DNA from: Massilia sp.
GTDB taxonomy: Bacteria; Pseudomonadota; Gammaproteobacteria; Burkholderiales; Burkholderiaceae_D
Direction of reading: 5' to 3'
Assembly: GCA_003520365.1 (NCBI GenBank)
Contig: DOUW01000504.1
Span: forward strand, 1 to 11,627
DNA: 11,627 nucleotides
Below are positions 1 through 8,090 of the stretch, in pieces; position 1 is the first letter of the stretch, and each line of letters starts with the position of its first letter. The position numbers and the translations under genes are program-made. Under the pieces are notes generated by a model that saw nothing but the letters and a program-made list of their open reading frames with translations, was not told the DNA's origin and did not search any database.

Positions 1-834
1 GACCAGGCCCGCATCACGCGCGCGCTGCGCCGCGCCGACGGCGCCAACACCCTGGTGCTCGACGCCCTGTGGGAGATGTACCGGCGCGGCGGCGTGATCG
101 CCGGCACCAGCGCCGGCGCGGCCATCATGAGCAGCACCATGTTCGGCCACCCGAAACCGGTGCTGGCCACCCTGAAGCTGGGCCTGACCGACGGCCAGGA
201 AATCACGCCGGGCCTGGGCTTCATCGGTGACGACGTGTTCGTCGACCAGCATCTGCTGGTGCGCGGACGCTTCGCGCGCATGCTGCCGGCGATGCTGCAG
301 AAAGGCTACAAGCTGGGCCTGGGCATCGACGAGAACACGGCGATGGTGGTGGGCCCGAACCGCGACGTCGAGGTGCTCGGCTACAAGGGCGCGCTGGTAG
401 TCGATCTGTCGGCGGCCAACGCGCAACAGGGACCCTTCAACGTCAGCAACGTGCGCCTGAGCTACCTCGACAACGGCGACCGCTTCAACATCGCCAGCCA
501 CAGCTTCACGCCGGCCCAGGACAAGGCCGACGGCCGCCTCGACCCGGCCCGGCCCTACTACCGCGAACCGCTGTTCTCGGCCGACATCCTCGGCAACAGC
601 ACCGTGGTCGACCTGATGGGCAAGCTGATCGACAGCGACCAGCCCGAGGCCATCGGCCTCACCCTCGACAGCCCGCACGGCGTGCAGCCGGACCTGGGCT
701 TCGAGTTCAAGTTCTCGCGCACTGGCGAGAGCGTCGGCTACATGTCGGCGGCGACCGAGGCGTATTCGATCTACAACGTGCGGCTGGATATCCGGCCGAT
801 CGTGGTGAGAAGGCCGCTGTACCAGTACAAGTAA
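1..834 (+). CDS. Cyanophycinase-like peptidase (family S51), 5'-truncated by window edge
   Basis: Serine peptidase of the cyanophycinase family, which cleaves the Asp-Arg storage polymer cyanophycin into dipeptides. The reading frame is open from base 1, so the start lies outside the window; the GTG at 55 is an internal codon. Family hallmarks are in the right order: DQARI at the left edge, the nucleophile elbow GTSAGA (Ser at window codon 37), DQHLLVRGRF (His at codon 84) and GIDENTA (Glu at codon 111). These match the Ser, His and Glu of the characterised Synechocystis enzyme in kind and approximate spacing (from memory of the family). The roughly 165 residues after the Glu make the tail longer than in the compact cytoplasmic enzyme, so an exported CphE-like form is possible; the N-terminus needed to judge export is missing. 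It ends in TAA. A decayed copy of two parts of this gene lies at 8091-8210. No terminator is evident after the stop. Confidence 0.88.
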   Translation, partial: DQARITRALRRADGANTLVLDALWEMYRRGGVIAGTSAGAAIMSSTMFGHPKPVLATLKLGLTDGQEITPGLGFIGDDVFVDQHLLVRGRFARMLPAMLQKGYKLGLGIDENTAMVVGPNRDVEVLGYKGALVVDLSAANAQQGPFNVSNVRLSYLDNGDRFNIASHSFTPAQDKADGRLDPARPYYREPLFSADILGNSTVVDLMGKLIDSDQPEAIGLTLDSPHGVQPDLGFEFKFSRTGESVGYMSAATEAYSIYNVRLDIRPIVVRRPLYQYK

Positions 835-861
835 CCTTGGATAGCCACCAGCCTGCTGGCG

Positions 862-875
862 TTGATACAAATCAA
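862..875. promoter_or_regulatory. Perfect FNR/Anr-type box (TTGAT-N4-ATCAA)
   Basis: The sequence TTGATACAAATCAA matches the FNR/Anr/CRP-FNR consensus TTGAT-N4-ATCAA at all ten fixed positions, and the palindrome extends one base each side (GTTGAT/ATCAAC, 861-876). It lies 28 bases after the cyanophycinase stop and 85 bases before vgrG. The only gene it can serve downstream is the T6SS operon. A class II FNR promoter centred at -41.5 would start transcription near 910, but I see no good -10 there, so function is inferred from the site alone. It could also be a weak AT-rich hairpin, but no T-run follows. Confidence 0.5.
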
Positions 876-903
876 CAATTACTTTCCGTACTCGCGCACC
901 ATT

Positions 904-952
904 CCAGTGGTTAACGCTATCGGCTGCCGATAGCCAACTTCTCTGCCACTGG
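904..952 (+). repeat. Nested inverted repeats in the vgrG leader
   Basis: The inner arms GCTATCGG (916-923) and CCGATAGC (927-934) form a perfect 8-bp stem with a 3-base loop. The outer arms CCAGTGG (904-910) and CCACTGG (946-952) are also perfect complements and enclose it. The structure ends 8 bases before the vgrG ATG. No T-run follows, so it is not a convincing intrinsic terminator. It could be a structured mRNA leader, an operator, or the debris of a recombination site. The bases just before the ATG are CCTCC, which resembles the anti-Shine-Dalgarno sequence rather than a ribosome binding site. Confidence 0.45.
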
Positions 953-960
953 CATCCTCC

Positions 961-3702
961 ATGCATGCTCAACATTTCCATGTACCGCACCGGGATCTCA
1001 CCGATGCGAACCGTCCGATTCGGCTGCGCCTGTCCGGTGAACAGGGGCCGCTTGCCGACCGACTGCTGGTCAAGCACGTCAAAGGCCGGGCAAGCATTTG
1101 CGGCGGATTCGAATATCGCCTGTTGTGCGTCGCCAGCCGGGCCGGGTTGCCCCTGAAGAGCTTCATTGCCATGGCCGCGGAGCTTCAGTTCGTGACCGAC
1201 CGTGGAAATCTGCATTCGGTCTGCGGAATCGTGGCGCAGGCGGCCGAGGGCGAGAGCGACGGCGGCCTGGCAAGCTATCAATTGGTCATCCGCGACGCGC
1301 TTTCGCTGATGGAAATGCGCACCAATACGCGCATTTTCCGTCAGGCCAGCGAGCTCGACATCACCCGCATCCTGCTGCGGGAATGGTTGCAGAAAAACCC
1401 GGTCCTGGCGCGCTTCTTCGATTTCAGGTTACTGGTACGCGCTTCGTCCGAGCCACGCGAATTCACCATGCAATACAACGAATCCGATGCTGCGTTCCTG
1501 CGTCGCCTGTGGAAACGGCGCGGCTTGGGCTGGTCCTTCGAACCAGGCGAGCCGACGCGGCATGACGCCGTGCGTGGACATCGGCTGGTGTTGTTTGACG
1601 ATTCGCGTTCCCTCGCGCGAAGCCCGGCCGGAACGGTGCGTTATCACCGCGACGACGCGACCGAAGCCCGCGACAGCATTACCGCATGGCACGCAGTGCG
1701 CTCGCTGACTGCCGGGAGCGTGACGCGCCATAGCTGGGATTACAAGCAGTCATCGGCGAGCGAGATGGCGATCCCGGGCCAGCACAACCAGGGCGAATAT
1801 GGGAACAGGTTCGCCGCCAGCCTGGACGAGTACCTGGCCGACCCGCCCCATGCGGGCAACAACGCGGCTGATTACCGCAAGCTGGCCACCCTGCGCATGC
1901 AGCACCGCGAGTACGAGGCCAAGCATTTCGAGGCGGAGAGCGGAGTGCGCGACCTCGATGTCGGGCAATGGATCGCCGTGGAAGGCCATGCGGAACTCGA
2001 CAGGCACGCTGCCGAGGAGCGCGAATTCGTGGTGACCGAGCTGCAGGTCGACGCCGAAAACAACCTGCCGAAATCGCTGAACGACCGCATCGTACGTCTG
2101 TTCACGCTAAACAAGTGGCGTCAGCCCGACGATGGCCTGGAACGCGCCAGTGCCGAACGCGGAGCGCGCTACACGAACCGCTTCAGCTGCGTGCGGCGCA
2201 CCATTCCCATCGTGCCCGCCTTCGACCCGCGTGTCGACCTGCCGAATGCGCAGGTGCAGAGCGTGATCGTGGTGACGCCGGGGGACGAGGAAGTCCACTG
2301 CGACCAGCAGGGCCAGGTCAAGGTGCGCTTCCCGGCTTGCCGCCCCGGCGACCACGCGCACGCCCAGGGGGCCGGCGCATCCGATAGCGACACCGACTCG
2401 GCCTGGATCCGCGTCTCGAGTTCCTGGGCGGGCGGCCATTACGGCGCGATCTCCCTGCCGCGCGCCGGCGACGAGTGCCTCGTTTCTTTCCTCGGGGGTG
2501 ACCCGGACCGGCCCGTGATCACGGGCCGCGTCCATGGAGGCCGCACGCCGCCGCCGGATTTCACGCACTCGGGCAGCTTGCCGGGCAACCGCTTCCTGTC
2601 GGGGATCAAGAGCCGCGAGGTGAAGGGGCAGCGCTACAACCAGCTGTGCCTGGACGACACGCCCGGCCAGATCAGTGCCCAGTTGGCGAGCGAACATGGG
2701 CACAGCCAGCTCAACCTCGGCCACTTGCGGCATCCGCGCCGCGACGGGGATGCTAGCGCGCGGGGCGAGGGCGCCGAGTTGCGCAGCGACGAGCACGTGG
2801 CCGTGCGCGCCGCCAAGGGCATGCTGTTGACGGCATGGAAGCGCCTGAACGCGGTCGACAGCCAGCTGGCCCGCGCCGAGTTCCTGTCGCTGATGGAGCA
2901 GTGCCTGGAGCAATGCCGCAGCCTGGGGAACTATGCGGCCGAGCACCAGGCCTTGCCGCTCGACGCGGAACCGCTCGGCGACATGCGGTCGCAGTTGAGC
3001 GACTGGGAAAACGGCAGCAATACCGCGCCCGAAGGCCAGGGCGGCGGCAAGGCCCTGATCGGCGTCACGGCGCCCGAAGGCATCAGCTTCGCCACCCCGA
3101 AGGCGATCGTCAGCTATGCCGGCACCAATCTCGACAACGTGGCCCAGCAGCACATCCAGCTGACCGCCGGACAGCGCTTCAACCTCAATGCAGGGCAGGG
3201 CATATCGCTGTTCTCGCACCACGGCGGCATCCGGGCGATTGCCCATCACGGCAAGTTCTTGCTGCAGAGCCAGCACGACGACACCGACATCAATGCCGCC
3301 AGGAACGTCAAGGTCACCGCCACCGACGGCAAGATCGTCCTAATGGCCAAGGAGATCCAGCTCATTGCCGAGGATGGCTCCTTCGTCAAGGTCGGCGGCG
3401 GCATCACGCTCGGCACGAAAGGCGACATCAGGCACCAGGCAGCGAACTTCCCCTTCGACGGTCCGGCGACGATGGCAGCCGAACTGCCGACGTTCGAGAG
3501 CGGCAGCCCCGACCAGAAGTTTTTCCTCAAGTATGGCGGTCATGGCGAGGATGCCGTGCCCGCCGCCAACCGCCGCTTCGAGATCGAGATGAGCGACGGC
3601 AGCACCTTGAAGGGCGTCAGCGATGCCGCCGGCAAGACCGGCTTGCTGGAGCGCGACGCGATGCATATCGCGCACATCCGCATTCTCACCGACGAACAGT
3701 AA
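961..3702 (+). CDS. vgrG: T6SS spike protein VgrG with C-terminal adaptor-like extension
   Basis: Trimeric spike at the tip of the type VI secretion tube, pushed into target cells with its cargo. The 913-residue protein has the VgrG order: an N-terminal gp27-like base (about 30-400; note CGIVAQAAEGESDGG, EFTMQYNESDAAFLRRL), a gp5-like OB fold (about 430-525; HCDQQGQVKVRFP, AWIRVSSSWAG, GDPDRPVITGRV), a linker, and a DUF2345-type repetitive beta-prism region (about 698-840; APEGISFATPKA). The last 70 residues (from about 845) form an extra domain with the pattern FFLKYGG, RRFEIEMSDGS, GVSDAAGKTG, resembling transthyretin-like extensions that recruit lipase effectors. ATG 961 is chosen because it leaves a family-like lead of about 35 residues before LLVKHV, although no Shine-Dalgarno sequence precedes it. 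It heads a four-gene operon; the stop is 11 bases before the lipase start, with the lipase ribosome site overlapping the stop. Confidence 0.95.
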   Translation: MHAQHFHVPHRDLTDANRPIRLRLSGEQGPLADRLLVKHVKGRASICGGFEYRLLCVASRAGLPLKSFIAMAAELQFVTDRGNLHSVCGIVAQAAEGESDGGLASYQLVIRDALSLMEMRTNTRIFRQASELDITRILLREWLQKNPVLARFFDFRLLVRASSEPREFTMQYNESDAAFLRRLWKRRGLGWSFEPGEPTRHDAVRGHRLVLFDDSRSLARSPAGTVRYHRDDATEARDSITAWHAVRSLTAGSVTRHSWDYKQSSASEMAIPGQHNQGEYGNRFAASLDEYLADPPHAGNNAADYRKLATLRMQHREYEAKHFEAESGVRDLDVGQWIAVEGHAELDRHAAEEREFVVTELQVDAENNLPKSLNDRIVRLFTLNKWRQPDDGLERASAERGARYTNRFSCVRRTIPIVPAFDPRVDLPNAQVQSVIVVTPGDEEVHCDQQGQVKVRFPACRPGDHAHAQGAGASDSDTDSAWIRVSSSWAGGHYGAISLPRAGDECLVSFLGGDPDRPVITGRVHGGRTPPPDFTHSGSLPGNRFLSGIKSREVKGQRYNQLCLDDTPGQISAQLASEHGHSQLNLGHLRHPRRDGDASARGEGAELRSDEHVAVRAAKGMLLTAWKRLNAVDSQLARAEFLSLMEQCLEQCRSLGNYAAEHQALPLDAEPLGDMRSQLSDWENGSNTAPEGQGGGKALIGVTAPEGISFATPKAIVSYAGTNLDNVAQQHIQLTAGQRFNLNAGQGISLFSHHGGIRAIAHHGKFLLQSQHDDTDINAARNVKVTATDGKIVLMAKEIQLIAEDGSFVKVGGGITLGTKGDIRHQAANFPFDGPATMAAELPTFESGSPDQKFFLKYGGHGEDAVPAANRRFEIEMSDGSTLKGVSDAAGKTGLLERDAMHIAHIRILTDEQ

Positions 3703-3713
3703 GGAGACAGGAC

Positions 3714-6017
3714 ATGCTGTATCCACGGCAACCCTATTGCATCGGGCAGGAGGCGAGCGTCCTGCAATGCGAGCGCAAGTCCGACAAGAAAGTGGACGTC
3801 AAGCCCGACCTGCCCTGCAACGTCATCGTCATCCATGGCGTGAACGACGTCGGCACCGGCTTCGGCGCCGTCGAGGAAGGGCTGTGCGCCGGGCTCGACA
3901 TGCGCCTGCACGGCAAGCCCGGCCGCTACGTGCCCGGCAGCTACCGGATGCCGACTGCCAAGGACAAGGACGTGCTCGAGGCGGATCCGGATGCGGTCTT
4001 CTTCAAGCGCAAGACCGAGACCGGGACGCATAGCCCGGTCATTCCTTTCTACTGGGGATATCGCGAAGTATTCAAGGAATCCGGCACGAAGAACGGGCAG
4101 CGCACCGACCGCTTCGGCAACCGCCTGGACAAGGACTTGTCGAAAGGCGGCGGTCCCTTCGCCAACGCCACGAGCACCTTGCCGGACATGTGGAACCGGG
4201 GCATCTGCTCGCCCGCCGACGTGGGCGGCGACCCGGTACGGCCGGTGCTGAGCGCACCCGGACGCATGTACATGATCCTTGCCGCCAAGCGGCTGGCGGC
4301 GCTGGTGGCGATGATCCGCGACTACGATCCCAACGAGGCCGTGAACATCGTCGCGCACAGCCAGGGCTGCCTGATCAGCCTGCTCGCCCAGGCCTTCCTG
4401 CTCGACGAGGGCACGCGCCCGGCCGATACGCTGGTGCTGACCCATCCGCCCTATAGCCTGGAGGAGGAGTCGGGTTTCCTGGTCGACGCGTCGGAGGGGT
4501 TCAAGAGCGGCGCCGATGCCGCGATGGAAGGGCAGTATGGGGTGCTGAAATCACGTCAGACCTTCGACGCGCGCCTGCGCACGCTTGCCAACATTGTGCA
4601 GGGCGTCGCGGCCAAGAAACACACGGCGCCGGCCTTCACGGCCTTGACCGACCACGGCAAGCACCACGGGATGGTTGGTGCAAAGTGGAGCCCCGGCAGC
4701 GACCGCGACAACCGCGGCAAGGTCTATTTGTACTTCTGCCCCGAAGACATGACGGTGGCGCTGGACAACATGAAAGGCATCGGCTGGCAGGGCGTGCCGG
4801 ACTTCATGAGCGGAACGGCGCTGGCGGCCACGCCGCGCGGGGATACCCGTGCGATGTGGGGAGCGACATCGGCGAAGCGCTATAACACCCAGAAGCAGCA
4901 CCGCAAGCCGCTTGCCGAGCTGGGGCGTGGTTTCTTTCAACGGGTTTTCACCGGCAAGGAGCGCTTCGACCCGGCAAGGAAGACCACCGGACCGGTCCTG
5001 GTCGGGCAGGCGCCGCATGACTTCGTCCTGCGTATCGAAGGAGAAGACGACCACGCGCACGTGGCCGATGCGAACCGCTTCCTGCGCGAGCATCACGAGC
5101 AAGTCGCCTGGCCCCGCAAGCCGGGAATGCTGGACTTTCTCGATTCGGAAGCGGGCAGGCGCGAGGGCATCCGCACCATCAACGGCGAAGCCTTGCGGGC
5201 GCCGGCGCCGGCGGACTTGCGTGGTACCGGCCAGATCGATCCGCAGAACATACCGAATACGTCGATCCAGGCGAGGGTCGCGGCCGAGGACCAGGGACCG
5301 TGCGAAGAGGTCGACCCGATCGACGCCGCCATCGCCATCACCAGCGGCAAGGGGCTCAAGGCCCGCTATGAAGAGTGCCCCGATCCATCAGGCGTGGCGC
5401 GGCGTCCAGAGGCGCCGGAAACCTTGTCGCAGGCCGACTGCCAGCGCATCGAGGCGCGCTACAACAAGGACAACAAGCTGGACAAGTTGGAAGAGCGTCG
5501 CAAGGTCCTGCATGCCACGCGTCTCATGAATGGCAAGGTGTTCGCCATGATCCAGGAAAGCCCGAACGAGGCGCGCAAGCGCTGGCAGCACGAAGTCAGC
5601 CCGAAATCCTTTCATGGGTCCATTTTCGGCAGCGCGAAGAACCATCGCAACGTGACGGCGTATGACCTGGCTATCGGCGGGGGACTGGCGTCGAGTGATC
5701 CGAAGTTTTATGCCTATTTGTGTGCGGTGGCGGATTGGCGGTTGCAGATGAGTGCAGATGCCGTACGGCCGTCTGTCTTGCAGTGGGTGAAGTTCAACAA
5801 GATGTTCAGCATTTATTGGAATGTTGAGAAGCCCGAGCGCAAAGAACTCATTCAGGGAAATGCCAAATATTACAGCGACGGTGAACTGCCGGCTTGCGTG
5901 CCGGCTCTGCATATGGGGTTACCAAGTCGGGTCGTCTGCGAAACGGTAGCCGGCGACCGCGTCGTCGCTTCAGCGGCATCGGCTGACTCAAAGGGCGGAA
6001 AGAAGGGGACAAGATGA
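3714..6017 (+). CDS. tle3: Tle3-family T6SS lipase effector (DUF3274)
   Basis: Predicted antibacterial T6SS phospholipase of the Tle3 family, acting on membrane lipids of the target cell. The protein has 767 residues. It starts at ATG 3714, behind AAGGAG at 3701-3706 that overlaps the vgrG stop; the same frame is open back to 2835 inside vgrG, but that part is out-of-frame noise. Visible features: NVIVIHGVNDVGTGF (about 36-50), a hydrolase-like first strand with conserved HGVND; the nucleophile elbow NIVAHSQG with Ser about 216 (AHSQG in place of canonical GxSxG); LTHPPYS (about 242-248); and YFCPEDMTVAL (about 340-350), whose Asp345 is a good candidate acidic triad residue. I cannot fix the catalytic His; H318, H447 and H449 are candidates. 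No signal peptide or membrane segment is seen, as expected for a T6SS-delivered protein. Base composition falls sharply over the last 100 codons. The stop overlaps the next start by 4 bases. Confidence 0.88.
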   Translation: MLYPRQPYCIGQEASVLQCERKSDKKVDVKPDLPCNVIVIHGVNDVGTGFGAVEEGLCAGLDMRLHGKPGRYVPGSYRMPTAKDKDVLEADPDAVFFKRKTETGTHSPVIPFYWGYREVFKESGTKNGQRTDRFGNRLDKDLSKGGGPFANATSTLPDMWNRGICSPADVGGDPVRPVLSAPGRMYMILAAKRLAALVAMIRDYDPNEAVNIVAHSQGCLISLLAQAFLLDEGTRPADTLVLTHPPYSLEEESGFLVDASEGFKSGADAAMEGQYGVLKSRQTFDARLRTLANIVQGVAAKKHTAPAFTALTDHGKHHGMVGAKWSPGSDRDNRGKVYLYFCPEDMTVALDNMKGIGWQGVPDFMSGTALAATPRGDTRAMWGATSAKRYNTQKQHRKPLAELGRGFFQRVFTGKERFDPARKTTGPVLVGQAPHDFVLRIEGEDDHAHVADANRFLREHHEQVAWPRKPGMLDFLDSEAGRREGIRTINGEALRAPAPADLRGTGQIDPQNIPNTSIQARVAAEDQGPCEEVDPIDAAIAITSGKGLKARYEECPDPSGVARRPEAPETLSQADCQRIEARYNKDNKLDKLEERRKVLHATRLMNGKVFAMIQESPNEARKRWQHEVSPKSFHGSIFGSAKNHRNVTAYDLAIGGGLASSDPKFYAYLCAVADWRLQMSADAVRPSVLQWVKFNKMFSIYWNVEKPERKELIQGNAKYYSDGELPACVPALHMGLPSRVVCETVAGDRVVASAASADSKGGKKGTR

Positions 6018-7795
6018 GCACCAGGGCCGGGAAAGCACAGGTGCATCCAGCGAAATACGTGATCGGAGCCATTCTCGCGCTCATTGTCCTGATTCCCTTG
6101 TGGACGGTCTTCGTGATGACGGTCATCGAACCAGAAAGCTTGACTATTCAGGAGCAGACGATGGGTAATCGAATCTTGTGGTGGGTGACGGGGCCGGTAC
6201 TTGCCGTTGCGGCACTGTTCGGCGCGCAGTGGGTCAAGGCTTCGAAGCAGGAACAGGCCACACGGAACGATGTGGCAGTCCAGGTCCGGCAGGCGGCGCA
6301 AAGCGAGCAGCAGCGGCGCGAATACGTGTTGGAAGTAATCGGGCTGGGCGTCACCCTGGACAAATACCGGCAGGGCAAGCTGTGGGAAGCCCTACAGGCC
6401 GGCAACCCTCATGCGACGATCCGCGAACAAGATCCGAAGAAATACGACTGGACCGGGCTCGACAAGACCGGTACGGCCGGGGGGCGCGGCGGCGATACGC
6501 TTGAAAATGGCGCCCAGTTCACGCCGATGTACTATGGAGTTCCCGTTTTCAATGCTGTGGCGCCGATTGATGATTCGGATCTAAAAGACCGCCCGGAAAG
6601 GCCTCGGCCCGGACTTGCAGGCGGTGCAGTCGTCTCTGGCATGGCATGGCATCTGTTCGTGGTCGGCCCGCGTCGCTTCGAAGAGCAACCGGACCGCATT
6701 CTCGAAGACATATTTGCCTTCTTCGACGCCCATCCGGATGTCCCGTACATCGTCCTGAACTCAGAGGACAGCATGGGAACGCGCGACCTGAATCGTCTTC
6801 CCGGCACGCCCGAATTGTTGAGGACTGGGCACTACGTTCCCGAGATGCCGGACGCTTCCGCGCTCTTCGTGCTTGCCCGCCGCGAGCGGGTCGATCCGGT
6901 GCGGCCCTTCGTCTGGGACGACCCGGACAACGGATTCCTGCAAAAGGAATTCCGCTGGATGTACGGGAATTTGCTCACTGCAGCTCCCAACTGGCAGCGC
7001 AAGACGACATTGCAAACCCCGACCCAGGTTGGCGCCGACATGACGCGCCAGGATATCAAGGGGACAGGCGAGCGCCAGCCCCTTGTCAGCGAATGGCTCG
7101 AAGCCGCCGCCGCCTTCGCCCAGCGCCCCGACGTGCGCGGCAGCGGCGTTCCCGGCGTGCTCGGCAAGCTCAATCCCTTCGCCCACTACCCGCCAAGGGA
7201 ATGGAAACCGACCCCCTGGTTCCCGATCCCCTGGAACCGCGAACAACTGGACACTTTCGATCGCCTGCCCACGCTCGGCTACATCCACCGCCCGACCTTT
7301 GTCCGCTTCACCGACGAGCAGGGCAAGCCCGTCACCCGCCGCGCCGAACGGCAAAAACTGCTGCAGGCGGGCTGGCAGGCGGCGCTGCAAACCCTGCCCG
7401 AAGCGCAGAGAAGGGAAGCCCCCGCCCGCGTCATCGCCGCTACCGCCAACAATACCGATCAGCTGATTGCCCTGCACGGCGTGCTGGATGCCCAGGCGGC
7501 GGCGGGCGGTCCGGAGCTCGACAGCGGCAAGGCTGGCCAGTTCATCGACACCGACAAACGCCTCGGCAATACCGGCGCGGCGACGCTGTTCGTGCAGATG
7601 GGGATCGGCGTCATGGGCAGCTACCGCGACGGGGGCGTCAGCGCGGCGGTCAACCTGCGCAGCCCCGACGAAGCCTCGATCGTCCTCATCAGCCCGCCCT
7701 CGGACGAGCAGCGCAAGAACCAGAAGCACCCGAAGGGGGGCGACGTGTTCGCGCATCGAGGCATTCCGGCCGTCGATCTCGGCGCCTATCAATAG
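6014..7795 (+). CDS. tla3: Tla3-like lipase adaptor (DUF2875), two N-terminal membrane segments
   Basis: Member of the DUF2875 family, whose Pseudomonas aeruginosa representative Tla3 is an adaptor that helps load the Tle3 lipase onto its VgrG. The protein has 593 residues. Two hydrophobic helices are visible at about 15-38 (YVIGAILALIVLIPLW) and 53-73 (ILWWVTGPVLAVAALFGA). Positive residues before the first and after the second, with an acidic loop between (EPESLTIQEQ), predict both ends in the cytoplasm. The large soluble part has family-like segments: LGVTLDKYRQGKLWEAL (about 110-127), PYIVLNSED (244-252), a Trp/Pro-rich stretch PREWKPTPWFPIPWN in the middle, and a C-terminal ASIVLISPPS block. 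The start overlaps the lipase stop (ATGA) behind GAAGGGGAC, implying translational coupling. Position right after the lipase supports the adaptor role. An immunity or mixed role cannot be excluded, because no separate Tli3-like gene is present. Confidence 0.8.
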   Translation: MSTRAGKAQVHPAKYVIGAILALIVLIPLWTVFVMTVIEPESLTIQEQTMGNRILWWVTGPVLAVAALFGAQWVKASKQEQATRNDVAVQVRQAAQSEQQRREYVLEVIGLGVTLDKYRQGKLWEALQAGNPHATIREQDPKKYDWTGLDKTGTAGGRGGDTLENGAQFTPMYYGVPVFNAVAPIDDSDLKDRPERPRPGLAGGAVVSGMAWHLFVVGPRRFEEQPDRILEDIFAFFDAHPDVPYIVLNSEDSMGTRDLNRLPGTPELLRTGHYVPEMPDASALFVLARRERVDPVRPFVWDDPDNGFLQKEFRWMYGNLLTAAPNWQRKTTLQTPTQVGADMTRQDIKGTGERQPLVSEWLEAAAAFAQRPDVRGSGVPGVLGKLNPFAHYPPREWKPTPWFPIPWNREQLDTFDRLPTLGYIHRPTFVRFTDEQGKPVTRRAERQKLLQAGWQAALQTLPEAQRREAPARVIAATANNTDQLIALHGVLDAQAAAGGPELDSGKAGQFIDTDKRLGNTGAATLFVQMGIGVMGSYRDGGVSAAVNLRSPDEASIVLISPPSDEQRKNQKHPKGGDVFAHRGIPAVDLGAYQ

Positions 7796-7805
7796 GGGAG
7801 CGAGC

Positions 7806-8066
7806 ATGCCGAAAATCATCAGGCTGAACGATCCCACCAGCCACGGCGGCAAAGTCGTGAGCGTGGCCGCTACCCATTTCACGGTAGGAGGCATCGCCGT
7901 TGCCTGCGTTGGCGACAAAACGAGCTGCCCGATCCACGGTCCGGGGACGATCGTGGAAGGGCAAGCCCGGCATACGATCAACGGCGTGCCGGTGGCCTAT
8001 GAGGGCCACAAGACGAGCTGCGGCGCAACGCTGCTGCCTGGCGATCCGCACATGACCTGCACTTAA
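7806..8066 (+). CDS. PAAR-domain spike tip protein
   Basis: Small PAAR protein (86 residues) that caps the VgrG trimer and sharpens the T6SS tip. The start is chosen by AGGGGAG at 7794-7800, which overlaps the preceding stop and leaves 5 bases to ATG. The sequence shows the PAAR pattern: PTSHGGKV near the N-terminus, VGDKTSCPIHGPG in the middle, GVPVAYEGHKTSCGA near the C-terminus, and His/Cys residues suited to the structural metal site (H13, C41, H44, C72). It is a stand-alone PAAR with no toxic extension. It is the last gene of the operon, 10 bases after the adaptor. No terminator is seen after it; the next 25 bases lead straight into a cyanophycinase remnant. Confidence 0.93.
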   Translation: MPKIIRLNDPTSHGGKVVSVAATHFTVGGIAVACVGDKTSCPIHGPGTIVEGQARHTINGVPVAYEGHKTSCGATLLPGDPHMTCT

Positions 8067-8090
8067 AGCTTATCTATCTACCTGCTGGAC

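Noticed and set aside
2107..3276. Long minus-strand open frame (389 codons) inside vgrG
   Set aside because: It lies antisense to a strongly conserved VgrG protein, has no family motifs and is typical of spurious frames in GC-rich coding DNA.
2835..3713. Upstream extension of the lipase frame into vgrG
   Set aside because: The translation is Arg/Gly/Pro-rich noise out of frame with vgrG; the lipase start at 3714 has a good ribosome site and fits the family N-terminus.
6761..7981. 406-codon minus-strand frame opposite the adaptor and PAAR genes
   Set aside because: It crosses the boundary between two supported plus-strand genes and shows no recognisable motif.
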